Below are positions 11,301-18,143 of a stretch of 19,191 nucleotides of DNA, one piece after another. Numbering within the stretch: position 1 is the stretch's first letter; each line of letters starts with the position of its first letter. The notes beneath the pieces are model-generated. The model was not told the origin of the DNA. It saw nothing but the letters and a program-made list of their open reading frames with translations, and ran no database searches. The position numbers and the translations under genes are program-made. The stretch spans positions 1 through 19,191 of the forward strand of contig JBAWVO010000104.1 of assembly GCA_037147235.1 (NCBI GenBank), read 5' to 3'. Source of the DNA: JANXQG01 sp037147235. Lineage in GTDB: Bacteria > Planctomycetota > Planctomycetia > Pirellulales > Thermoguttaceae.

Positions 11301-13922
11301 GTGAATTGTCTCACAAAACCAGAGAAAAAGCAACCGCCCACCCTCGCGCCCACGACGTTTTCCACCTCGCGCTTAGCCGACTTTTGCAGCGAAAAGGAGC
11401 TTGTCAAGCAGACTGGCCACGCCCGCAGCGAGTGGCCGCTCGTCATTCTCAAAGAACTAGTCGATAACTCCCACGACGCTTGCGAAGAGGCCGGCACCGC
11501 GCCAGTGATCAGCGTCACTGTGGACGACAGCGGGATCGAGATCAGCGACAACGGCCCCGGCATCCCCGCGAAGACGGTCGAAAGCTTGGTCGACTTCTCG
11601 ACCCGCACAAGCAGTCGGGAGGCTTACGTAATTCCGGCCCGCGGCGCACAGGGAAACGCGCTGCAAACACTTCTGGCAATGTCTTACGTTCTTGACGGCA
11701 ACCTTGGCCGGGTGGACATTACCGCCCAGGGCCTGCGGCACGAGATAAGTTTCCGAATTGACCCGATCCGGCAGATTCCGGCCATAACGCATACCGCCCA
11801 TCCCGTCGAAATTGTAAAAATCGGGACTTCTGTAAAAGTATGGTGGCCGCCGGTATCCATGGATACCCTCAGAGACTCAGGGAGCGAATTCTTACAAAAC
11901 GCCCTCGCCTTCACTTGGTTAAATCCGCATCTTACGATTACCGTTCACTGGTTTGGCGTGGGGATCAGCGATTCGGCCACAGACCCCGCCTGGACGAAGT
12001 GGAAGCCATCCGATCCGACTTCACCCCACTGGTACAGCCACGAGGCTTTTAATCGGCTAGTAGGTGCCTACATCGCACAGGGCCAGGACGACGGCACCGA
12101 AAGAAGCGTCAGGGAGTTTATCAGCGAGTTTCGCGGCCTCAGTGGTTCAGCCAAGCAGAAGATCGTCCTCGATAAAACCGGTTTGGCCCGCACCAATCTT
12201 TCCGCGCTGGTCGATGACAACGGACTGCGCCACGAGGTGGTAGACAAACTTTTGGCCGCATGCCAGGAGAACAGCACGGCGGTTAAGCCAGCCGCGCTAG
12301 GAATCATCGGGGAGGCCCATATCAAGGAACGCTTCGGAATATGCGATTCTCAGCTAGAGGAAAGCTATTTTGAGTATCGAAGAGTTGCCACGATGGACGG
12401 CGATCTGCCCGTGGTGGTCGAAGTCGCCTTTGCTTTTAATCCAGATTCAGACGCCAATCGGAAAATTATCTTTGGTGTGAACTGGTCAGCCGGAATTATC
12501 AATCCGTTCCGCCAACTGAATTACAGCAGCCTCGACGAACTGCTTGGGGAACAGAAGGCCGGCCAGGATGAACCGGTCACGATTCTCGTACACGTGGCGA
12601 GGCCTGGTATCCAGCATAAAGACCGTGGAAAATCAGCGGTCTCTCTCAGCTACGCACTGGCCGAAATCATCCGCGATTGCGTTACCAAAGTTACGGCGCG
12701 CTGGTGCAAAATCCGCAAGGCGGAAGAACGTCAGGCGGCTAAACGCTGGCAGCGGAAAGAGCTTCTCTCCAAATCGCGGAAGAGCAAAAAGGCATCATTG
12801 CAGGAGGCCGTCTTCAGTGTGATTCCCGAGGCCAGCAAGGCCACATCGGGCGACGGTCGATATGAGTTTCCCAAGCGGAACCTTTACTACACGACCCGAG
12901 AGATGATCCAGAGCGTCACCGCCGAAAAATTGGAATGGGCCTGGTTTCAAACGATCGTAACAAAATTTGAGCAGGAGCGCGGCGCGATCCACGGTATGTA
13001 TTGCGATCCACGTGGTTATCTAATCGAGCCGCACACCGGCAATGTAATCCCACTTGGAACCCGCGAAGTTGACGCCTACACCATCCCCTACCATTTATTC
13101 AACAAGATTCTATACATCGAAAAGAAGGGACTCCACCCACTATTCCGCGAGGCCAAACTGGCCGAGAAATACGATCTCGCGATTATCTGCGCCGAGGGGT
13201 ACGCATGCAAAGCAGCCAAGGTACTGTTGACCGCGGCAAAGGCTCAGAGCATGACGTTGATGTCGCTACATGACGCCGATCCGGCTGGCTATAACATCGC
13301 CCGCACGCTCCGCGAGGCCACGGCCACTTGCCCCGATTACAAGATGGACGTGATCGACATCGGCCTGCAACTGGATGAGGCACTCGCAATGGGTCTGCAA
13401 ACGGAGTTTTTCTATCGGAAGAACGCTCTTCCATCCGCGATCAAGATGAGCGAAGCAGAGCGCAAATACTTCACCGGCGAGGAAGTTTCCTTAGATGGCA
13501 AGCGCAGGTGGAAGGCCCAGCGGATCGAGTTGAACGCGCTGGCCAAAGACCCCGATCGGTTCATTGCGTGGATCGAAGGCAAGTTGCAGGGCCTGGGGCT
13601 TGCCAAGAAGCTACTTCCACCGCCGGCGGTTATCAAACAGACGGCAGAGCAGCACCGCGATCAGGCATTGCTCGATTCCGCTACCGAGCATCTCTTTGAG
13701 ATCCTCGACGTATCGGGCATGGCCGCCAAGATGGTCAGCAAGGTCAAACTCTCGGTCACGAACATCCCCGGCGAACTGAAAAAATGGGCGAAGGAGTTAC
13801 CACCGGATTCCTGGAAAAATCACGTTAGCTGGTTGGTCGATCAGAAGATTGCTTCCGTTGACGACGTGCTCGCTCAGTTGGCTCAGGATGCAGTTGAGAG
13901 CATCGGGGGGGCCAGCGCATGA
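11301..13922 (+). CDS. Single-chain type IIB topoisomerase (Topo VI B-A fusion, Topo VIII-like)
   Basis: The 873-residue product looks like Topo VI subunits B and A in one chain. The B part starts with a GHKL ATPase: N-box Glu52, Asn56, Asp59 (LKELVDNSHDAC), Asp83-Asn-Gly-Pro-Gly87, and GAQGN at 115-119. A helical H2TH-like stretch (FRGLSGSAKQKIV to PAALGIIGEAH) and a transducer-like domain with candidate ATP-sensing Lys444 (HKDRGK) follow. The A part has a 5Y-CAP-like region with Tyr529-Tyr530 in PKRNLYYTTREMI (second Tyr expected to cleave DNA, as in Spo11) and a TOPRIM domain with Glu607 (YIEKKGL), Asp658 and Asp660 (HDADPAGYNIA). It should relax or decatenate DNA with ATP through double-strand passage. 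Length is near the sum of archaeal B and A. The start is GTG 11301 with GGAG upstream; the stop overlaps the initiator gene by 4 bases. Confidence 0.85.
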   Translation: MNCLTKPEKKQPPTLAPTTFSTSRLADFCSEKELVKQTGHARSEWPLVILKELVDNSHDACEEAGTAPVISVTVDDSGIEISDNGPGIPAKTVESLVDFSTRTSSREAYVIPARGAQGNALQTLLAMSYVLDGNLGRVDITAQGLRHEISFRIDPIRQIPAITHTAHPVEIVKIGTSVKVWWPPVSMDTLRDSGSEFLQNALAFTWLNPHLTITVHWFGVGISDSATDPAWTKWKPSDPTSPHWYSHEAFNRLVGAYIAQGQDDGTERSVREFISEFRGLSGSAKQKIVLDKTGLARTNLSALVDDNGLRHEVVDKLLAACQENSTAVKPAALGIIGEAHIKERFGICDSQLEESYFEYRRVATMDGDLPVVVEVAFAFNPDSDANRKIIFGVNWSAGIINPFRQLNYSSLDELLGEQKAGQDEPVTILVHVARPGIQHKDRGKSAVSLSYALAEIIRDCVTKVTARWCKIRKAEERQAAKRWQRKELLSKSRKSKKASLQEAVFSVIPEASKATSGDGRYEFPKRNLYYTTREMIQSVTAEKLEWAWFQTIVTKFEQERGAIHGMYCDPRGYLIEPHTGNVIPLGTREVDAYTIPYHLFNKILYIEKKGLHPLFREAKLAEKYDLAIICAEGYACKAAKVLLTAAKAQSMTLMSLHDADPAGYNIARTLREATATCPDYKMDVIDIGLQLDEALAMGLQTEFFYRKNALPSAIKMSEAERKYFTGEEVSLDGKRRWKAQRIELNALAKDPDRFIAWIEGKLQGLGLAKKLLPPPAVIKQTAEQHRDQALLDSATEHLFEILDVSGMAAKMVSKVKLSVTNIPGELKKWAKELPPDSWKNHVSWLVDQKIASVDDVLAQLAQDAVESIGGASA

Positions 13923-14683
13923 ACGCCATTTACCCCCAAGGCCGAAAATTCTTCGCCCACCGATATTGCCGTCTGTTGGCTAAGACTTGCGCGGCGCAGG
14001 AGATCGGGCACATTGCGGCACTGCTTTGCACGTACATTGTCCACCTCGAAGACTCCACCCACTACACCAAGCCGATTTCCTTTTATAACGACCAGCTTCT
14101 GCCGCTTCTCGCGATCAATAAATGGAAGTCACTCGACAGGGCGCGAAGTAAAGCCGTCGCAGCCGGCTGGCTCGAATATGTTCCAGGCCGCAGCGGTTCA
14201 CACGAAGCCGGACTTTATTGGACCGTCATTCCAGACCGGTTTATCAATTTGCCGGATACCGATTGTTCGGCCACCGGCGACGACGACACGCAACAACCCC
14301 CCAAAGACCGTATCCGCCAAACGGATAACGCTAACGGGTTGCCGTATCCGCGAAAGGGATACGCTGGGGGTGTCGCTGGGGGTGTCGCTGGGGGTGAACT
14401 ACCATCCCTATCCCTAACCCTAAATACAAAGAGCCGCAAGCGGCCCGTGTTTGTCCAGCCTTCGGAAGAGGAAGTACAAGCCTACTGGACTCAAAAGAAA
14501 CTCCAAGGCGATCCAGACGAGTATCGTGACCACTACCAAGCCAATGGATGGACCCAGGGCAAGGGCAAGCCGTTGACGGACTGGAAAGCCGCAGCCAATA
14601 ACTGGTCACGACGGCAAAGCCAGTTTTCCCGCAATGACTCAGCCTCCCCCGATTCCCAAACCCAACCGGATGATTACGCATGA
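13919..14683 (+). CDS. Phage-type replication initiator/helicase loader (winged-helix)
   Basis: The 254-residue product has an N-terminal winged-helix-like region (about 1-105) with IAALLCTYIV, YNDQLLPLLAINKWKSLDRARSKAVAAGWLEYVP and GLYWTVIP, as in phage replication proteins that bind the origin. After a low-complexity linker, a C-terminal segment (about 180-235: SEEEVQAYWTQKKL, RDHYQANGWTQGKGKPLTDW) matches the style of DnaT-like helicase-loading tails. It lies between the topoisomerase and DnaB genes with 4-base overlaps on both sides, the classic O-then-helicase order. Residues 149-160 are AGGVAGGVAGGE, encoded by three 12-bp tandem repeats (14363-14398), which may vary in number between relatives. 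A general transcription factor is unlikely in this position. Confidence 0.75.
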   Translation: MNAIYPQGRKFFAHRYCRLLAKTCAAQEIGHIAALLCTYIVHLEDSTHYTKPISFYNDQLLPLLAINKWKSLDRARSKAVAAGWLEYVPGRSGSHEAGLYWTVIPDRFINLPDTDCSATGDDDTQQPPKDRIRQTDNANGLPYPRKGYAGGVAGGVAGGELPSLSLTLNTKSRKRPVFVQPSEEEVQAYWTQKKLQGDPDEYRDHYQANGWTQGKGKPLTDWKAAANNWSRRQSQFSRNDSASPDSQTQPDDYA

Positions 14684-16053
14684 ACCCAAACAGCGAGGTA
14701 TTGGATCAGCTTCCACCCAATGACACCGAGGCGGAAGGAAAACTACTCGGCGCGCTCCTCCTCGATCCGCGCCGCCTGGAAGAGATCAGCTTGGAGCCAA
14801 ACGAGTTTTATGGCGGTCTCCATGCCAACGTCTTCCGCGTGATCCAGCGGGTTTACATGGCCCGGCCGGATTCCGACGCAGCGCACGCCGTGGCGCAAGC
14901 CCTGCAATCCGACGAAAAACTTTGGAAGGAGCTTGGCAACGGCGCGTTATTCGTCGAATGGGTTCAGCGGGCTACCGTCACCAAGGCACCGTACTACGCC
15001 GGACGCATCCACAAGGCCGCGCAGCATCGGACAATGATTCAAGCCGCCAATGCAATGCTCCAACGTGCTTACGACATGGAGGAGGACCAAGGCGACCTGC
15101 TTTCGGATTGCGAACGGATTTTATCGACTCTCAGCACTGGATCAGCTTCCACAGACCCGGCCGCCATTGCCGACGCCGTAATGGAATCCATGCAGATGAT
15201 CGAAGACATCTGCACCCGCAAAGACCGCGCTGGAATTCTTACCGGAATGTATGCGTATGATCGCGACCTCGGCGGGCTACACCCAGGAGAGCTTACGACT
15301 CTTGCAGCACGACCAGGACAGGGCAAGTCGGCCACCATGGGCCAATGGGCTTTCCACGTCGCGGAATCAGGAAAACGGGTCTACATGGCCAGCATTGAAA
15401 TGAGCCGCACGGACTTAGCCACCCGGCAATTATGTGCAGTTTCAGGAGTATCTAATCAGAAAATACGCACCGGCAGTATCGACCAGTCAGACATCGGATT
15501 ATTGGTTGACGCGGCGGAAATCGTCAGCCGCGGAAATCTCGTCATTCACGATTACCCGAGGCTCAATCCTTTCGAGATTCGCCGCGCAGCACGGCGCGAG
15601 AAGGCGGAGATCATTTTCATCGACTATTTACAGTTGGTGCAGTCACCTGATCGGAACAAAAAACGGCATGAACAGGTGGGGGAAATCTGCAAAGACTTGC
15701 GCGCCATCGCCAGGGAATTGAAGATTCCCATGGTAGTGGCCGCGCAGTTGAACAGATCGGCGGACATGCCCGGCAAAGACCCGCGCCCCCGGCTATCGCA
15801 GTTGAAGGAATCGGGATCAATCGAAGAGGATAGCGATTGTGTGCTGTTGCTTTACCGACCAGAGGAAAAGATTGTTGGCAAAGACAAATTCGCTGGCCAA
15901 ACATGGGACGCGGAATTGAAAGTTGCCAAAAACCGCAAAGGTTGCACCCCCCGCTTCCGCATGACGTGGGACGCGGCCCGGACTCAATTCAGTATTTACG
16001 AACCCGAACGGACCGCAAGCCGCGATCCGAGCTTTGACCAAGGAAACTTTTGA
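14680..16053 (+). CDS. dnaB: Replicative DNA helicase DnaB (phage-encoded)
   Basis: The 457-residue product is a RecA-fold DnaB-family helicase that would unwind the phage fork as a hexamer. The N-terminal domain (about 1-150) begins with LPPNDTEAEGKLLGALLLDPR. The motor follows at about 180-440, with Walker A Arg211-Pro-Gly-Gln-Gly-Lys216-Ser, Walker B IIFIDYLQLV (Asp315), and the SQLKESGSIEEDSD and GCTPRF motifs. The length is typical. The start overlaps the initiator stop (ATGA) and the stop overlaps the next ATG (TGATG), so it is translated from the same message. The neighbours indicate that it serves the element's replication. No primase domain is present; an RNA primer would have to come from the host or an unseen gene. 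Confidence 0.93.
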   Translation: MNPNSEVLDQLPPNDTEAEGKLLGALLLDPRRLEEISLEPNEFYGGLHANVFRVIQRVYMARPDSDAAHAVAQALQSDEKLWKELGNGALFVEWVQRATVTKAPYYAGRIHKAAQHRTMIQAANAMLQRAYDMEEDQGDLLSDCERILSTLSTGSASTDPAAIADAVMESMQMIEDICTRKDRAGILTGMYAYDRDLGGLHPGELTTLAARPGQGKSATMGQWAFHVAESGKRVYMASIEMSRTDLATRQLCAVSGVSNQKIRTGSIDQSDIGLLVDAAEIVSRGNLVIHDYPRLNPFEIRRAARREKAEIIFIDYLQLVQSPDRNKKRHEQVGEICKDLRAIARELKIPMVVAAQLNRSADMPGKDPRPRLSQLKESGSIEEDSDCVLLLYRPEEKIVGKDKFAGQTWDAELKVAKNRKGCTPRFRMTWDAARTQFSIYEPERTASRDPSFDQGNF

Positions 16054-16361
16054 TGAACCGAAACGAGCTTGAGCTATTGGCGATCGACTATCACGACCGC
16101 CAAGCCACCTGGGCGCAATTTTGGAGCGACAACGCCGAGATCGTGATGGAAACGACCTTGCACGATAAAGGCCCGCTAGCGAGGCAGCTATGCGCTTTGG
16201 TGGTTGCCGGCGACCTGGACGGCCACCGCCCAACGCCTAATTCCATGTTTGGGTGGGATGAGGCAGAAGCCGACCCCAAGCCGGTGCCGACGCTGAAGCC
16301 GCACGATACCGAGACCGTAGCCCGGTGCCAGTGGGTGCCAGGGCAAGAGGTGAGATCGTGA
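16053..16361 (+). CDS. Small hypothetical protein downstream of DnaB
   Basis: A 102-residue acidic protein with a helical N-terminal half (NELELLAIDYHDRQATWAQFWSDNAEIVME, then PLARQLCALVVAGDLDG) and a Pro/Asp-rich tail. The family is not recognised. The ATG at 16053 has an AAGGA site 8 bases upstream and overlaps the DnaB stop; the next gene starts at GTG 16358 within its stop. Position suggests an accessory replication function, but nothing in the protein shows one. Confidence 0.6.
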   Translation: MNRNELELLAIDYHDRQATWAQFWSDNAEIVMETTLHDKGPLARQLCALVVAGDLDGHRPTPNSMFGWDEAEADPKPVPTLKPHDTETVARCQWVPGQEVRS

Positions 16362-16537
16362 GCAAACCACTCCCCCCGTGGCCGCCGGCACACGCGAACT
16401 TACCCGATACGATCGAGGAAATCGAGCGGGGAAAACTGCCCAGACAGTTGGAATTGTTCGGTAAACCATTCGACCATTCCGCCGCGGCGCGGAAGGCCAG
16501 ATTATTGGCCGACCAACCAGCAAAGAAAAACCCATGA
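16358..16537 (+). CDS. Small hypothetical protein
   Basis: A 59-residue basic protein (MSKPLPPWPPAHANLPDTIE to the Lys-rich end). The GTG start overlaps the previous stop (GTGA), with AGAGGTGAG upstream as ribosome site. A frame start at 16325 is also open but has no such site. No known family. It contains a short helix-like stretch IEEIERGKLPRQLELFG and ends at the ATGA overlap with the zinc ribbon gene. Confidence 0.55.
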   Translation: MSKPLPPWPPAHANLPDTIEEIERGKLPRQLELFGKPFDHSAAARKARLLADQPAKKNP

Positions 16538-16722
16538 CCATCCCTAGCCTATCGCCATCCCACGAAGGCCGCCCACAGATCGTAGTACAGAGGCCACGAT
16601 GCCCGGAGTGTGATTGCACCCGCTTCACATCAGACGGCACTCGCGACAATGGCGACGGCAGCCAGCTACGATACGCTCGATGCCGGGAGTGTGGCTTGAA
16701 GGTCTTCATTATTTCGGAATAG
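16534..16722 (+). CDS. Small zinc-ribbon protein
   Basis: A 62-residue protein with one clear zinc ribbon: Cys23, Cys26 (CPECDC) and Cys50, Cys53 (CRECG), with 23 residues between knuckles. Such small ribbons in phages often bind DNA or regulate transcription; here the exact role is unknown. The ATG at 16534 overlaps the preceding stop (ATGA). It is the last gene of the overlap chain that begins at 10872, and a palindrome follows at once. Confidence 0.65.
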   Translation: MTIPSLSPSHEGRPQIVVQRPRCPECDCTRFTSDGTRDNGDGSQLRYARCRECGLKVFIISE

Positions 16723-16735
16723 TCCTAAGTTAGGA
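16723..16735. promoter_or_regulatory. Perfect short palindrome, candidate operator
   Basis: TCCTAAGTTAGGA (6-base arms, 1-base centre) starts one base after the zinc-ribbon stop. It lies just before a TTGAGC box (16737-16742), and the 81-base gap 16723-16803 is where a promoter for the second set of genes would be. The -10 partner is poor, so regulation is only suggested. Confidence 0.45.
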
Positions 16736-16803
16736 ATTGAGCGTAGGGCACTCGCGTAAACTTTAAGCATTGAACGCAACACAACCAACCATACGAGGAT
16801 AAC

Positions 16804-17025
16804 ATGCCAATCGACCCAACAGTCCATTACGAGTCCGCGAGCCGCCTATGCCAGACGTTTCAGCGGTCATTCGGTGCCATTAAGAAAGCGATCAAAGCAA
16901 GTGGGGCACGACCAACCCATACCGTCAACGGTTGCGAATTCTTCCACAGCGATGATGTCGAACGGATCGGGGAACAACTTCGCGCGACAGCCAAGCCGAC
17001 AACGCGAAAGAATTCCGGCCAATGA
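16804..17025 (+). CDS. Small protein, possible DNA-binding
   Basis: A 73-residue protein with a helical core (ASRLCQTFQRSFGAIKKAIKASGARPTHTVNGCEFFHSDDVERIGEQL) that resembles the helix-turn-helix plus wing order of small excisionase/AlpA or MerR-type domains, but I cannot confirm the match. It ends in a basic tail. GAGGATAAC upstream is a fair ribosome site for ATG 16804. The stop overlaps the next ATG by 4 bases. Confidence 0.55.
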   Translation: MPIDPTVHYESASRLCQTFQRSFGAIKKAIKASGARPTHTVNGCEFFHSDDVERIGEQLRATAKPTTRKNSGQ

Positions 17026-17186
17026 ACGCCTACACCCACCCTACCCCTCCCCCGGGGGTAAAAGGTACTTCTCGGCCGCCGTTTCCACGGTGTCCGCACC
17101 CAGGCCATCGAACTAAATTATTCTCTTGGTTGCCCGAATTGAAAATTCTTGGAGCGAAACCTAAGCACAGGATCGAAACGCCATGA
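17022..17186 (+). CDS. Tiny basic protein in an overlap chain
   Basis: A 54-residue frame, rich in Pro, His and basic residues, with CPHPGH near residue 24 that could be part of a metal site. The family is not recognised. It is supported by 4-base ATGA overlaps at both ends (17022-17025 and 17183-17186), which would be unlikely by chance for a random frame, and it fills an otherwise empty gap. No ribosome site is clear. Confidence 0.5.
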   Translation: MNAYTHPTPPPGVKGTSRPPFPRCPHPGHRTKLFSWLPELKILGAKPKHRIETP

Positions 17187-17848
17187 CAGCCAGTTGGATG
17201 GATTCACTTTCGACGATGAACGCGGACGCGATCCGGCCGCTATTTCCGGCCTCGGCCGTTGCCGACGCGGACAAAGCCCGGCAGCTTTCGACGGACCGGC
17301 GACACATCCGGCGCACGGACAAAGCGGTCATGCTCGACGCCCGCCGGCTGGCCAACGCCATCGAACACCTCGGCCGCTTGCCGGACCCCGGCGAGAGCTT
17401 TCACTTGGTCACCGAGAAAAAGTATTCCATGATGCACGTTATCCCGGCCGTGCTCCACTACGCCGATCCGGCGACGATCCGATACTTGGCCGTGGTCACC
17501 CTGTCATTCTCGCAGCCCAATATGCTCGACCTGTTGGCCATGCTCGACAGCGGACAAATCGAGAAGGTGGACTTCCTTTATTCGTGCTACTTCAAGAGCA
17601 ACGAAAAGGAGAACTGCCAGAGACTAACCGAAGAGCTTACGAGCCGTGGCCAGCGCGTTTTTGCCGGGTTGATCCACGCGAAGATTCTCTTGATCGAGAC
17701 CACGGCCGGCCGCACCTACTCGGTTGAATCATCCGCAAATCTTCGCAGTTGCTCTTCCATCGAACAAATCACCATGACGCACGACCGCAGCCTATTCGAC
17801 TTCCACCAGCAGTGGTTGAACGAAGTAATGGAGGGACCGTCGAAATGA
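17183..17848 (+). CDS. PLD-like (single HKD-type) phage protein
   Basis: The 221-residue product looks like a phospholipase D-fold protein with one active-site repeat: His165 and Lys167 (GLIHAKILLIE), and an Asn186-type partner in ESSANLRSCSSIEQ. The N-terminal part is helical (DARRLANAIEHLG); the middle has LAVVTLSFSQPNMLDLLAML and FLYSCYFKSNEKENC. PLD-fold enzymes with a single motif dimerise and can be nucleases or phospholipases; the substrate is not visible. It starts at the ATGA overlap with the tiny gene and ends at an ATGA overlap with the terminase small subunit. A nuclease linked to packaging or host DNA attack is an inference from position. Confidence 0.72.
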   Translation: MTASWMDSLSTMNADAIRPLFPASAVADADKARQLSTDRRHIRRTDKAVMLDARRLANAIEHLGRLPDPGESFHLVTEKKYSMMHVIPAVLHYADPATIRYLAVVTLSFSQPNMLDLLAMLDSGQIEKVDFLYSCYFKSNEKENCQRLTEELTSRGQRVFAGLIHAKILLIETTAGRTYSVESSANLRSCSSIEQITMTHDRSLFDFHQQWLNEVMEGPSK

Positions 17849-18141
17849 AACGTAAACCAGCAGCACCACCCCAGCACCTCGACGAACAGGCCCGCGCCAA
17901 ATGGGCGGAAACCCTCCCAATCTTGGAAGCACGCGGCGAACCCGACCAGGGCAGCCTAGACGCGCTGGCAGGGTATTGCCTTGCATGGAGCCGATGGACG
18001 GCGGCAGAGGCCCAGGTGAACGCACTAGGCCCTGTGGTGAAGAGCCCAGCAGGGTTTGCCGTTGCCAACCCCTATGTGGCACTCGCGGCAGCGGCAGGCC
18101 GACAGATGCGAGCTTGGTCTACAGAATTGAGGCGACGTTAA
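17845..18141 (+). CDS. Terminase small subunit, P27 family
   Basis: The 98-residue product fits the P27-type terminase small subunit, which recognises the packaging site and recruits the large subunit: a Pro-rich basic start (KRKPAAPPQHLDEQARAKWAETLPILE), a helix with LDALAGYCLAWSRWTAAEAQVNALG, and the loop GFAVANPYVALAAAAGRQMRAWSTEL. The frame is open further upstream, but ATG 17845 begins the family sequence and overlaps the PLD-like stop by 4 bases. The large subunit starts 2 bases after the stop. Confidence 0.82.
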   Translation: MKRKPAAPPQHLDEQARAKWAETLPILEARGEPDQGSLDALAGYCLAWSRWTAAEAQVNALGPVVKSPAGFAVANPYVALAAAAGRQMRAWSTELRRR

Positions 18142-18143
18142 TC

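Noticed and set aside
11301..13922. GyrB, MutL, or Wadjet JetD-like protein
   Set aside because: GHKL alone would allow GyrB or MutL, and a Topo VIA-like TOPRIM alone would allow JetD, but the combination of GHKL, transducer, catalytic Tyr and TOPRIM in one chain fits the Topo VI fusion best; no JetABC genes are nearby.
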